From Chinchilla lanigera (taxonomy: Eukaryota; Chordata; Mammalia; Rodentia; Chinchillidae), in NCBI RefSeq assembly GCF_000276665.1, contig NW_004955429.1, forward strand, positions 869,430-933,429: DNA of 64,000 bases. The letters run 5' to 3'. Shown here in pieces: positions 1-11,539 of the stretch (the first letter of the stretch is position 1; each line of letters starts with the position of its first letter). Below the pieces are notes generated by a model that was given only the letters and a program-made list of their open reading frames with translations, was not told the DNA's origin and searched no databases. The translations under genes were made by a program, and so were the position numbers.

Positions 1-1577
1 TGTTTAGATCTTTGATACATTTTGGCTTTAACTTAGTGTATGGTGAAAGACATGGGACTAGTTTTAGTCTTCAGCATGTGGAAAGCCAGTTCTTTCAGAA
101 CCATTTATTAAAGAGGCTATCCTCTTTCCGTTGAACAAGTTTAGCCCCTTTGTTGAAGATAAGGTGACTGAGTGTGTTTGTAGTTGTAACTGCATCTTTT
201 AATCTGTTCCATTGATCTTCAGGTCTGTTTTCATGCCAGTACCATGCTGATTTTATCACAGTAGCTTTGTAATATAATTTTAAGTCAAGAATTGTGATGC
301 CTACAGCCTTTCCTTTGTTTCCCAAGATTGCTTTTGCTATTCTAGGCCTCTTCTAGTTCCAGATGAACTTTAGGAATGTTTTCTCTACATCTGTGAGGTA
401 TGCTAATGGTATTTTTAAGTGGGATTGCATTGAATCTGTACAACAATTTTGGAAGTATGGCCATTTTCACAATGTTGTTTCTTCCTATCCATGAGCAAGG
501 AATATCTTTCCATTTTCTGATATCCTCTTCAATCTCTTTTTTTCAGATTACTCTAATTTTCACTGTATAGATCTTTTACTTCTTTTGTTAGATTGATTCC
601 TAAGTATTTCATCCTTTTAGATGCTTTGTGAAAGGTGTGGTTTCCCTAATTTCTCTCCCAGTCTGTTTGTTACTTGTGTCCAGGAATGCTATTGACTTTT
701 GAGTATTCACTTTACATCCAGCTACACTACTGAATTTCATTATTAAGTCCTTGAGCCTTTTGGTGGAGTTTTTGGGGTCTTCTATGTGGACTATCATGTC
801 ATCTGAGAATAATGACATTTTCTTATCTTCCTTTCCTATCCTTATTCCTTTTATTTCTCACTCTTGTCTAACTGTTCTAGCCAATATTTCCAGAACTGTC
901 ACCACTCTTATATTGAATAAGAGTGGTGACAGTGGACATCTTTGTCTTGTTCCTGATTTTAAACTGAAAACTTTCAAGTTTTGACTATTTAGTATGATGT
1001 TAGCTGTTGGTTTATCATAGATGGCTTTGATTATCTTGAGGTAAAGTCCATCTATTCCTATTTTCTGTAAGGTTTTCAACAGGAATGAGTGTTGGACTTT
1101 ATCAAAGGTTTTTTCTGCATCAATGGAAATGATCATGTGTTTTTTCTCCTTACCTCTATTAACATGGTGTATTACGTTGACTGATTTACTTATGTTGAAC
1201 CATCCCTGCATTCCTCATATGAATCCCACTTGGTCATGGTCTATAATCTTCTTGATGACTTGTTTTTTTCTGTTTGCAAGTATTTTATTGAGAATTTTGG
1301 CACCCATATTCATTAGGGAGATTGGTCAGTAGTTTCTTTCTTGGTTGGGTCTTTCTCTGGTTTTGGTGTCAGAATGATACTTGCCTCCAGGAATGAGTTG
1401 GGGAGAATTCCTTCCCTTTCAATTTCATTAAAGAGTTTGAGAACAATTAGTGTTAAATCATTCCTAAATTGGTTGTAGAATTCAGCTATGAATCCATCAG
1501 GACCTGGGCTCTTCTTCATTGGCAAGTTCTTAATTACATTCTCAATTTCACTGGCTGATATTGAGTTATTCAAGGTT
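1..1577 (-). mobile_element. LINE-1 ORF2 fragment (RT domain to C-terminal region), decayed
   Basis: The minus strand reads through L1 ORF2 from the RT fingers region (around 1577) towards the C-terminus, and the element runs off the left edge. Recognisable pieces are KSPGPDGF and [13 protein letters not shown] (1313-1594), [14 protein letters not shown] and SPLLFNI (858-1211), FSDDMIVHIEDP (609-818, the YADD-type catalytic box) and [32 protein letters not shown] (95-325). Frames are broken between pieces, so the copy is dead. Two features are odd. The catalytic box reads FSDD, whereas the window's other L1 copy has FADD. A four-residue insertion follows FNI and forms a perfect hairpin in the DNA (see the finding at 895-933). 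The end near 1577 is where ORF2 similarity stops, and I saw no target duplication there. Confidence 0.95.
895..933. repeat. Perfect 17-bp inverted repeat inside L1
   Basis: The arms are 895-911 and 917-933 with a 5-nt loop. The left arm contains 12 nt (897-908) that are absent from the homologous position of the window's plus-strand L1 copy. They are the exact reverse complement of 920-931. Removing the 12 nt restores the normal ORF2 reading (FNI followed directly by VLE). Confidence 0.9.
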
Positions 1578-1594
1578 TCGCCTGCCTTGCACAC

Positions 1595-2450
1595 TGGTCA
1601 GGGAGGCACAGGCCAGACTCATTGGGCTTCCAGAAGATGTCCATGGTTCAGACCCGATATTTACTCTTTATATAACCTAATCACTTCCATTCAGATTCTA
1701 GTTCTATCAGTTATCAGCGATGTCTGTAGAATAGGAAAATTTAGAGAGAGAAGAGGAAGAATGTGTGAAGTATCAATTTGAGTTGGTTCTGAGATAATGC
1801 AAAGACAGGGAATTCATCTTTACTTTTCTAAAATAATGAAACCTTCTATCACCTCATTTTTCCTCTCTAAGCATCTCAAATTTGAATTCTATGAATACAA
1901 TGCATTCTACTGCCATTCCCAGCAATCCTAGTAATGAATAAATTGGGTAGATAGGCATGGGACAATATACTCTATTGATCCCCAAATATGTTTTTACATA
2001 TATTGTACATTTTCCACTCCAACTCTAAGAAGTGATGGGGTTGGGAACATCCCATTTGCTATTTGACAGCAAAACTACTCTTTCCATTAAAATTTCTAGT
2101 TAGGACAATCCAAGGAGTTATAGATTGCTTTACCTAGCTAAATGTGAAAAAGTGACTTTCTTAGACATTGTAATATATTTCAATAATGAATGATCACTAT
2201 TTTGATCATTATGCCAATAAATATTTTCATCATATTTTTATGACTTTCTTTGTCTTTGTTTTCTGGCATTGTATATACCATAAAGAGTGTCATTTTCCAA
2301 ATAAATATAGTTATACTTTTCTTCCTTGCCCTTAAAGACATTATAAAATAAAATCCCCTAATTTCCTTGTAGTATTGAGAATAAGAAAAGAAAGCCAAGT
2401 ACTTTTTTATTGTTTTTAAAATTCAGCTAACAATGTCATTCAAACAAGTT
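1595..2450. other. Unassigned AT-rich sequence
   Basis: I recognise no gene, SINE or LTR here. The first ~100 bases beyond the L1 end are GC-richer but match nothing I know. Open frames on both strands are short and low in information content. Confidence 0.6.
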
Positions 2451-2454
2451 AAGA

Positions 2455-2597
2455 GACAGAGAGAGGTTGGAGAGAGAGGGTGGAAGAGGAGGAAGAAGAG
2501 AAAGAAAGAATAAAAGAAAGAAAGGAAAACAGAATGAAGGAAGGAAGGGAGAAAGAAGGAAGGAAAGTAGGAAGGAACAAAGGAAAGAAGGAAGAAA

Positions 2598-2657
<60 letters not shown>

Positions 2658-2690
2658 AAAAAAGAAAGAAAGAAAGAAGAAAAGGATGGG
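2455..2690. repeat. Purine-only tract with (AAAG)n microsatellite
   Basis: An almost pure A/G strand of about 235 bases. It starts with irregular GA/GGAA motifs and becomes a regular AAAG tetranucleotide array from about 2596 to 2678, with a few interruptions. The Lys/Arg/Glu-rich open frames across it are composition artefacts. Confidence 0.95.
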
Positions 2691-2699
2691 AGAGAGAAA

Positions 2700-3040
2700 G
2701 ATACTAGCTCAAGTCCTAAGGATCCCAGAAAAAGTGCCCAAGCCTGCTAGATCCAAGGCTTGGGTAGAAACCACAAGACTGTGTGTGTTTCAGGTACTTT
2801 GCTGGCTTTGTCTCTCATAGACTCCTGCAGTGCACAACAGACATCCTGACCTACCTAGGCAAGCACAGCCTCAGGAGATTCATTCTCTCCTTTACAACAT
2901 CAGTATCAAAGCTCAAGTACATTAATTTTCAAAAACACATTTTTGATCTGCACCAAGGAAAGAAACACTATCACCAGTCTGCCCCATGTTAAACTGTGTT
3001 GAGTAACATTGAGATGTAGTAGATCGTGGAAGGAGAGTTC
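2700..3040. other. Unassigned sequence between two microsatellites
   Basis: No feature recognised. Frames that extend into it come from the flanking simple repeats. Confidence 0.5.
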
Positions 3041-3041
3041 T

Positions 3042-3103
3042 CCAAACCAAACCAAACCAAACCAAACCAAACCAAACCAAACCAAACCAAACCAAACCAA
3101 CCA
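3042..3103. repeat. (CCAAA)n pentanucleotide microsatellite
   Basis: About twelve perfect CCAAA units (TTTGG on the other strand), ending in the interrupted form ccaaccaac. All three minus-strand frames stay open and give Trp/Phe/Gly/Leu/Val repeats, which explains the spurious open frames over this segment. Confidence 0.95.
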
Positions 3104-3179
3104 ACAAATAAATAGGGAAGTCTAACATTGTCAGAAAAATATAAAGAGGGACATGGTGCTGCGAAAAAATAGAATAGAC

Positions 3180-3290
3180 CATAAATATTTAGAAGCAAAA
3201 CAAATTTTCACCATCTTATGTTATAGATGAAAAAACCGAGGTACCTCAGAAATTACTTGACTTGCCAATCACATTATGAATGATTCTAAC
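3180..3290 (-). mobile_element. Probable MIR SINE fragment
   Basis: The stretch 'atagatgaaaaaaccgaggt' followed by 'cagaaattacttgacttgcc' resembles the antisense MIR core (acagatgaggaaactgagg, then ttaagtgacttgcccaa). It is short and diverged, so the strand call is firmer than the boundaries. Confidence 0.6.
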
Positions 3291-4855
3291 AAGAGAGCAC
3301 TTCTTTCTGATTACTCCTCTGACAAACTTTTGAAACTGTTGAAAATAATATATGGTACATTTTTAAAGGGAAGAATGTTAATTCCATTAATTATTGATTT
3401 GGTTTGTGCTTAGACTCCCCTATGAGATCCTTTCCTTTATTTTTTCTATTCAGTTTAACTCAAATGCATGTAGGTTGATCTATACAATTATATGTAGATA
3501 CAAGTGTAGTGTGATATACTGTGAAGTAGGCTCACCGTGCATTAATTACTTGCTTGTCTCAGGCTAGTGGGAGAGAACAACAAGGCACACAACACATTTT
3601 ATGGGATGACAGAAGCCTAACCTTCATTCTGAGTCAGTTCCCTAAGACTCAAAAAGTTGCCGAGCATGGATAGAGTTTCATAGAAATCTTCCTAACTTGC
3701 ACTGATGCTGAAGGAGCCCAAAAATCAGATCACTGGGGTTTATATCCAAGAATCAAGTGTGTCACTAGACTAAAGCATGGAGGATATCCTGTTTTAAAGA
3801 GGGGTAAAAGGCTGAAACAAGAGTATTTGGGCCAGTCCTCCTCTATTCTTGCATATTGCACTCTCCACATATTCTGGTTATTCTTGAGAACTACAAGTAA
3901 GAAAGAGGAGAGGTGTTAATCAGTCTAGGACCACACAGAGAACAACCTTGCATATGTGTATCTAAAGATAAATCCACATAACAACTTGTTACTTTAATGC
4001 ATTGAAAATAAAGCACTAACAACTTCAATTCCTTCCTGTTAGTATTATTTATGCTAAAACCCAAATTTATATTATCTACACAAATTCACTAACTATACTG
4101 AACATTCATGTATAGAATTAAAGGAGCCATCCTATTTTCCTTGTATCTTGTCTTTCCCACCTCTGATGAGGTAGGTTGACAGAGAGTCAGAGTAATGCAT
4201 ACGTTTGGCCTTGAACTCCATTTATAATAGCTCAGAATCATTGAGCTCCCTGAGTAGGTAAGAAAGACAAGTTCATTGTACTAAACTGTTGAACAAAGTT
4301 TTTAAAAAATTAAAATAGAAATATTTCAAATAACTAGACACAACCCAACACAACCGCTCATCATTTCAATATTAGTCCCAAAATGAAGATGTAAGTAAAC
4401 AGCATTTCAAGCTGTATATGCCAGCACGCTGTCAGTGCACACAGACACACAGGAGCATCTAGTGCCAGAAATGTCTTCCAGATTGTAATAAAACTTCTAG
4501 GAACCCAAGGACATTCACTGATTTTATTGTCACAACTTTGAACAATTTTGGAGTTTTTAGACAATAATATAAATGTATGCGGGCATAAAATAAAATATAT
4601 ATGCACATATAATAAATGTATATATGCACGCATGTGTGTCTAGCACACGGAAAATGGTATGAATAGGCCATATGTAAACACAGTTGTTCTCTTTGGAGGA
4701 ACTCAGCAATAGATAGCAAAGTGGCAATGCCATCACGATTCAGTGGGCTCTGTGACTCCACAGGGAATCTCCAGTCTCACCACTGATGAAGCATTAGCAT
4801 TCCTGCTACTCTGGCAAAGTGAGGGTTACTCACAAAATTAGCAAGCTGAATGGAA
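3291..4855. other. Unassigned AT-rich sequence
   Basis: About 1.5 kb with no recognisable gene or repeat. A purine/pyrimidine-alternating patch of ATAT/GCAC type lies at about 4590-4640. Minus-strand frames at 4361-4761 have no recognisable domain. Confidence 0.5.
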
Positions 4856-5165
4856 AGGACCGGGCATCAGTGCAACAGCAACTATGTCCTCTTATTAAGT
4901 GAAATAAATCAGACCTCAAGCTTAACACTGCATAGTTATCTTATACGGGAAACCCAAGTTATTAGTAAAGAGCAAAACAAAATATAGAGAATAGAAAATA
5001 GGGAGAGAGTTCTTACATGGAAAGGTGATCAAGAGATGGAGGGAAGAAGGGGTAAAAGGGGGAGAAGATGAAAAAGGAGTTAAGATGTGTGACTACCAGC
5101 TCTACACAAGGAGCGTAAGCATTATGCACTGCAAACCCGGACTAAAAAATAAAAATAAAAATAGC
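4856..5165 (+). mobile_element. LINE-1 3' end (ORF2 end and 3' UTR)
   Basis: It contains the conserved L1 tail phrase 'agtgaaataaatcagacc' at about 4899, as in the larger L1 copies at 32.4 and 61.6 kb. A purine-rich 3' UTR follows (gagatggagggaagaagggg) and an A-rich end of AAAAATA units at about 5143-5163. This is a strongly 5'-truncated copy. Confidence 0.75.
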
Positions 5166-5999
5166 ACGTGAGATTTTTTACATCTCAGTGTTTTCCCCAT
5201 TTAGTATGTGATTTGGACATTTTGAGGACGAAAACTAACTTTAAAATTGTCTACATATGTTTAGTGCCAAATATCATGCTGTTTGAAAGCACATGTCTCT
5301 GAGTGACGCACATGTTGTGCACTACTTTGTGGTAGACCCAGAAAATATTTTCTGCAATAATTTTATTTTAGCAGTAAATATACTGTTTCTAAATACCTGC
5401 AAAGTTATAAGCTATACAGTCTAACTATATTACAAATGTTGGCCACACACATTTATGTTAGGAATATTTCTACTAAGGTTTCCTCTCCCTGCGTAGGCTC
5501 CAAACAAGCTTATAAAGTTGTTTTGTTTATTCTCCTAAACTTCACCTTCATAAGTAAAGGAGTAAGCTTTTGGTCTTTTCTTATTTCATCTAAACCCCTC
5601 ACTACTTTCAGGGCTAAAATCTTTGAGAAATTCTCACCACCCACTGAACAAGAACAAACCTAAAAATAACTTAAGGCCATTAATTATTTTCTGCATTTCA
5701 GTACTGGGCATAATGCTAGCAAGACTGGGAGAAGTTCCAAGGAAATCCTGTTGTTGCTGCCTGTCATTCATGTATGAGGCTAAGCAGGACCCACGCATGA
5801 GTCTTTGGCAGCCTCACTCTTTGACTGTTAAAGAAATTAATCTTGCTCCATGTCCTGAGGAAAGTGCATGGTTTCAGTAGCCCTGGTGTCTTAATTGAAA
5901 GTCAGAGCTCAGACTCCCTCTGTAAGATATCAGCAAGAGAAGCAGGTTTCACACTGTCCCATTGATATATATTTATGTACTGTATTGTCTACTTATATC
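5166..5999. other. Unassigned sequence
   Basis: No recognisable repeat or gene. Overlapping plus-strand frames at 5436-5880 lack any domain or codon-like pattern I can support. Confidence 0.5.
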
Positions 6000-6125
6000 T
6001 ATCAATCAACAAATTGCATCTCTACTCTGTGCAAAACACTGTGGTTATCCAGATAGAAATCACAGAAAAGTGTGCAAAAATTAGTCCCTGTTATCCTGGA
6101 ATTTATGAACTAGACAGGAAGAGCT
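6000..6125 (-). mobile_element. Possible L2 3'-end fragment
   Basis: The order caatcaacaaat, then tgtgcaaaacactgtgg, then an agtccctgttatcctggaat-like phrase follows the antisense L2 3' end (caacaaatat, tgtgccaggcactgtg, gtccctgccctcatggag). It is short and heavily diverged. Confidence 0.45.
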
Positions 6126-7690
6126 AACTAAAGCTCCAGCCTGTATTAATATCTATAAGGTGATTGCTAGGTGACCCTACAGCAGAGCATACACCTAGGG
6201 TACTTACAGTGTAACGAGCTACGGCAGAGCTGTGTGTATTTATAAAACCCAATATATGACATGGGTATTTAGTGTAACATTCGGATTAATTCATGTAAGG
6301 AATCATACATATATGAGACTCACCGAAATGGGTGGGACTGATTGAAGGTACGTGTCCTTCAAGCGTCCCCTAATGTCACTCTGCTGTTTCTATCGATATT
6401 AGTCAGCATAGTCACATTTCTAGAGCACTCTTTTAGGCACGATTCTAGAATGATTTCCAACGAGTGTTTTTCAGTTTTATGCATCAGGTCACCTTTCATT
6501 TGCCTCTGTGCTTTTCCATCTGACCTGAGGCAACTTCATTATTTACTTAGGGAGAGAAGGCAGAGCAAAGACTGACGGCCTCAGGATCCTACTTCATGAA
6601 GCTCTGAAAGGGCAGGAAAGTGCATTTTAATGGTTAGTAATTAGAGACTTGTCCAGAAAATTTTATCCAACTTGCTAAGAGGAGCTACTGTTGGGAGACG
6701 CGCAGGGCCCTGTCTACAGTTTCCGTCGTCCACGTTCTCCGTGTCCCTCGCACCCCATCTCCAGCGCTTCCTCCCTCGCCTCTCTTACTCTGTCCTCCAC
6801 TTCATCTGAATTCTTTTTCTTCCAGCATCTCAAAAATATTCCCGCTTGGGTCTGTTGTGCTTGCAGTTCCTTAGTTTAGAATACTTTCCTCCAAGGCACT
6901 TTCAGTTTCATTTCCCTCAGTTGGTTAAAGTGCAGTTTCTTCAATGATTTCCAGGAGGTTTGTCCCGGAAGGAAGGGAGCAGGGCTGGAGCGAGTGCAGG
7001 GAATTCTTACGAAAGTAGGTTGCTGGTAGAGAGTAAAGCCAGCCTCTCTTCACTCTCTGGCCGCCAGTTACACCACATGAGAGACCCATTCCTTTCACAT
7101 GCATCCTGCCATGTTGCCGCTGTCACACAGAGATGCCAAGGGGCCTTCACGCTGGGCCACCTAATCTTGGAATTTCAGATCCCTTTTCTTTATAAGTATC
7201 CAGCCTCAGGAATTTTCTTCTATCAACAGAAAACGGACAAATATACTTCCACAAAGACCACTTGTCTTATCTTCATATAGAATATAGCTAATAGTTCCTC
7301 TGCCATCGATCACTGTAAAGTTCCCCTACTTTATTTTTCTTCATGGCATGTACTGAATCCTGAGCGTATATTTTCTATTTAATAGATTTGTCTTTCACAG
7401 CATCACCACCATCTATCACCCCACCCCCATACAATTCTGCAGTCAGAGTATCTGTCTTTTGGCATCCACCTGACTCTTGGAATTTTCTGTTGAGTGAATG
7501 AACTACAGGTTAGTTGGAGTCACAAAATAAATCACTTGTGTAGTGTCTATCATTTCCAACACATTCAAACGTTCGAAGGTAGAACCCAGAAGACTCAACA
7601 AATAATTCTACTGATACTTACAAGAGATTTCCCATGATGAAACACTTAACTGAAATCTGGATAAGTCCAGCAAATTCAACCCTGTAAATA
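6126..7690. other. Unassigned sequence with a GC-richer patch
   Basis: About 1.5 kb with no assignable repeat. The segment 6690-7100 is richer in G, C and CpG than its surroundings and carries plus-strand frames of 62 and 106 codons (6691-6879, 6960-7280). Neither shows a domain, signal peptide or periodicity that would support a gene. Confidence 0.45.
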
Positions 7691-7692
7691 TT

Positions 7693-7776
7693 TATTTTTC
7701 CCTGTACCAGGAATCGAACTCACCACCTTGCACTTGCCAGGCAGGTGCTGTGCAGCTGAGCTAAATCCTCAGCCTC
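7693..7776 (-). mobile_element. ID SINE (tRNA-Ala derived)
   Basis: Antisense ID: a T-rich stretch, then 'accaggaatcgaactcacca' and 'cttgccaggcaggtgctgtg', ending in 'gagctaaatcctcagcc', the reverse complement of the 5' end (ggctgaggatttagctc, containing the pol III A box). The tail is short and interrupted, so this is an older copy. Confidence 0.9.
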
Positions 7777-8252
7777 TCTGTTAGTATTTCAATCGGAGTA
7801 TTTTGTTCCATATGCTACTCTTTGTACTGCTGTATTGAACACAGTGTGCGGCTGCAAGAGAGCTAAGTCACACATATGCAGGTCTTTTTGTTGTTGTTAT
7901 TACCTACATGGAGATGACTTATAAATTGGATCAATCTATTATTTATATAAAAATAATTAATTATTCTATGGTTCTCCCCCTGCTCTTCAGTGATGTTGTT
8001 TCCCATCCAAGTTTCTAAGCTTCTCTTCAATCTCTGCTGTCTCTGGGCCTTCCTTCCTGTCGCCTTGACCACCCTTCCACATTCATCTCCTAAAGAAAAA
8101 TCCTTTGGGAAAGGTTCATGTGGAATGTTTTTGGAAATGTTAAAAAGAGTTCACAGCTGTCTGTCTCTCTATTTCTGCTTTGCTCCTTTCCTTTTAAAAG
8201 GTTCTATGAAACAAAAATTAACACATTTGCAGATATTATTGCCCATATAAAA
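7777..8252. other. Unassigned sequence between two ID elements
   Basis: Nothing recognised. Confidence 0.5.
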
Positions 8253-8261
8253 CAAAAGCAA

Positions 8262-8354
8262 GGAGCTGGAGATTTAGCTCAGCGGGAGGCACAGCACCTA
8301 CCTAGCAAGCGCAAGGTCGTGAGTTCAATTTCCTGTACCAGAAAAAAAAAAAAA
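8262..8354 (+). mobile_element. ID SINE with poly(A) tail
   Basis: The body starts 'ggagctggagatttagctca' and includes 'gcaaggtcgtgagttcaat', the tRNA-like B-box region. It ends in a run of A. A candidate target duplication aaaagcaa lies upstream (8254-8261) and just inside the end of the A run (8355-8362), but its A-rich composition makes it weak evidence. Confidence 0.9.
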
Positions 8355-8404
8355 AAAGCAAAATATCTATATGGAAGGCCAGAAATTCCTTATGTTAAAC
8401 TTAT

Positions 8405-8510
8405 ATTATTTTATTCATATATTTTATTCATTCAACAAACAGTGGCTGTTTCTCTGGCATGAGTCATGCCCTATGGCAAGTGCTGATGCTCAAAGATGAG
8501 TGTGATATAT
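8405..8510 (-). mobile_element. Possible L2 3'-end fragment
   Basis: It reads 'ttattcattcaacaaacagt', then ggcatgagtcatgcc and a gatgctcaaagatgagtgtg-like phrase, in the order seen at the antisense 3' end of L2 (tcattcaacaaatatttatt, tgccaggcact, ggatacaaagatgaa). Confidence 0.5.
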
Positions 8511-9759
8511 TTCATGATAATGCAAACACATATGTGCATGTGGGTGGATGTGGGTGGGCCTGTTTGCTCTCATTTTCCTTATTTCTGCAAGGAACCCTGA
8601 AGAATCATCCCAGAGACAAAGCAGTCATTAAGCTAACGTTCTTTTCTCTTTCTGAAAGTGCCTCAGCAGGTAGGTAGTCTTCTCGTGTGGCCCTAGTGTG
8701 ACTTCAGATTTTTCTTTCACTAATTTTCCTCCCTGAGTTTTGGTCTCCCTTACACTCTTTCATAGTCATCCTTATACTGAGGTTACAAAGTAATTCAATA
8801 ACTCATTCATGTAGTGACTACCAAAGATGGTTGCCTTACGTATCCATGATTATAACCAGGATTATGGACTTCCCAGGATGCTGTGCTCTGCCAAACTAAA
8901 GCATTTTTTGAGATGAGAACTGGAGGCCCTGGAGACTATCAAATACAATAATTTTGGATGATGAGGTGACCCAGTGTGAACCTAATTTATTCCTCTGAGT
9001 ATAACCATGCCTCATAATAGTACTTTTATAAGAGGTAAAGAATTACTTTATATTTGAAAACCTGAAGTCAAATAAATATTTTGTTCTGAATACTTATTTT
9101 TAAAGATACTGTAATCTTACATATAATGATGTATTTTCTTCTCTTCACAGCATGATATAAAATCTTCATGTTTCAGAAGGCAAAACGACTACTGAAACTG
9201 CTCTAAAGTCCAATATCAATAAGCAAAAGTTTGCTAAGGCAAGTATTATTTAGGATAAAGGAGAGATTCAAGCTTTTTCAAATAATAAATTCAGGACTGA
9301 CTGCCTACAAAAAAAGAAGCTGTGTAGGTGACTCACACTATAGGGATGTGTACTGAGGAAGCTTATGATAAGTATAATAATGGCAGGCTGGGGGAGAGAG
9401 GAGAAATACTGGAAACCTCCACTATCCCTCAAATATACCACCCCGTCTAGCTGTGGTATAGAATTCATTCTTTTACCTCAGTCATTCACTTCTCATAACA
9501 AAAGAACCCTGGGCACTAGGAAGGCATGACCCATTTATAGACATAGCCCTTCCTACTTCAGTATAATTTACAGAGTGGATTAAAATTTTAACAAAGAGAA
9601 GACCAAATATACTTGTATTGGTCCCTGATTGGTCATTTGTTATCCTCTAGTTTAAAAAAAAAAAAAGGAACTAAAAATATAATGATAAGGAACACTCAAG
9701 ACAAAACACACAGAAAATTTCCTTCAGGTGCATTTAGCTGATTTAATCATCTCAATCAA
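8511..9759. other. Unassigned sequence
   Basis: No gene or repeat recognised in about 1.2 kb. It holds a short A run at 9654-9666. Confidence 0.5.
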
Positions 9760-9770
9760 CATACCAAATG

Positions 9771-9870
9771 TTTTTTTTTTTTGGTTTTTCTCCGGTACCG
9801 GGAACCGAACTCACGACCTTGCACTTGCCAGGCAGGCGCTTTTGTCGCTGAGCTAAATCCCCAGCCCCAG
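9771..9870 (-). mobile_element. Young ID SINE with 11-bp target duplication
   Basis: Antisense ID with a poly(T) start, 'accgggaaccgaactcacga', 'cttgccaggcaggcgctttt' and a clean 'aaatccccagcccc' end. Direct repeats cataccaaatg flank it at 9760-9770 and 9871-9881, which supports target-primed insertion. The perfect flanks and well-kept body suggest recent insertion. Confidence 0.97.
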
Positions 9871-9881
9871 CATACCAAATG

Positions 9882-10784
9882 GTAAATCGAACAAATCTAA
9901 ATCCTTACTCAAAGAGAAAGTAAGATGATCCATATTTGCATGAATCATACTACATTTTCAAAATGATAAAAGCATTCTTCTGTGGTCAAAATGTTAGTGC
10001 TTAAGTCCAAAATAGGCAATTGTCAATCAGTCTATTAGAGCACATTAGCCAAGGGATGACGGTTACCTTGACATGGACGATATATATCTCAGTATACATT
10101 ATTCAGTAAAAAAGCATTCTAATCCTCGTGCACTTGGGCTATGAACTGATACAATTTTAATGATACATTAGAGTCGATGCTTTAGATTTATTCTTATGAA
10201 TACCAAAGCAAGCGTTTTTTGTACATGTCTGTCCATAATCCTTTTGGATTTATGAAGTTTCTATCATGTTATTATATTCCTGTTTTTGCATTTATCACAG
10301 AAAAGCAGTTCCTACTAAAATTGGTTACTTTGTTTGTTGTTGGCTTTGAAAATATTTTACTAAGTTATATAGAAGTACAGACAGGTATATGTTTGGCTGC
10401 TGAACTGTAATTTTTCATGGACTGTTATAATGCAGTCTGCGTGTTCATACTGCAGCTCTGTTTCACTCTGCATTATTGAAGTGCATATAAAAGAAGCACA
10501 GATGCTTTACACTCAGAAATTTTTTTTCATATATGTATCCAAACTTATGTCATCAGGAATATATATTGTATTTTAGACTTTATATTCCTTCCTTTGCACT
10601 TACTCACAATGGCTTAAGAAATATAATTTTATCAGGTAATATTAGAAGCACAGGAAAATTTGCTTGATAGTCCATCATTTTAAAAAGAACTATTAAGACA
10701 GATATTTTTGACCGGGATTCCCCAAATATAATACCTTGGTATTTTGTTCTTTTATAATCTCAGTATATGCATCTTTAAGATACA
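9882..10784. other. Unassigned AT-rich sequence
   Basis: No repeat or gene recognised. Confidence 0.5.
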
Positions 10785-10793
10785 TCATATTCA

Positions 10794-10940
10794 CCTGGAT
10801 GTGGTAGCACATCCCTGTAATATTAACACATGGGAGGCTGAGGCAGAAGGATTGCTACAAATCTGAGGCCAGCCTGGGCTATATAGTAACTTCAAGGCTA
10901 GCCTGAACTACACAGTGAGACCTTGTCTCAAAAGAATGTG
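10794..10940 (+). mobile_element. B1 SINE (7SL-derived) with 9-bp target duplication
   Basis: It carries B1 landmarks in order: tggatgtggtagcacatccc, gggaggctgaggcagaagga, gaggccagcctgggctatat and aaggctagcctgaactac (the second copy of B1's internal duplication), then gtgagaccttgtctcaaaa. The repeat tcatattca flanks it at 10785-10793 and 10941-10949. Confidence 0.95.
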
Positions 10941-10949
10941 TCATATTCA

Positions 10950-11539
10950 TTTTTAATATTCGGGGAATGAATACAGAAATACTACTTAGTCTTTACATCT
11001 CAGTACTCCTCACAAATGCTCATAATATCTCACAGTACAATGCTGTTTGCTATCTTCTATCTTTAACATTGTTATTTTTACATGTCTATTTCACATATAT
11101 TTTGTAGTGTTTGTGAAACAATGAGAAATGTTTATTTATGGTCCTTTTACCATGGCACAGAATATAATAATAAATATGAAATATATAACATATAAACAAA
11201 CTTATGTAAAATGTTTTCCTGAATAGTTAGATTACACTCTGCCTTTACTTCAGTTTAGTATACACTTTGTATTAGAAATCAAATTTATATGGAAGCCTGC
11301 TAAGGTCAAACCTATCAATTTAATGGATCTTTTGCTAAAGATAAGAATATCATATATCTGATTTTTATTTAAAACTCTAGCGTGCCCATATAGAAAATTA
11401 GCAAGAAGCTTGTGAAGTTATGAAATAGCAGTGGTAGTAAGACTAGTAGTAATATAAGTGATACAAAAAAAGGGGAAGAAAATATAGAGGAGGATACAAA
11501 TATTTAGTATTTAATGAGAATATATATTCTCACAGCCAT
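10950..11539. other. Unassigned AT-rich sequence
   Basis: Nothing recognised. Confidence 0.5.

Noticed and set aside
2467..2820. 117-codon plus-strand frame rich in Lys, Arg and Glu
   Set aside because: It is the translation of the purine/AAAG tract. The 75-codon frame at 2480-2707 is just as open in another phase, and nothing but the repeat supports it.
2906..3198. Three minus-strand frames with WFGLV repeats
   Set aside because: The CCAAA pentamer array is open in every phase and yields this repeat peptide. It is not a protein gene.
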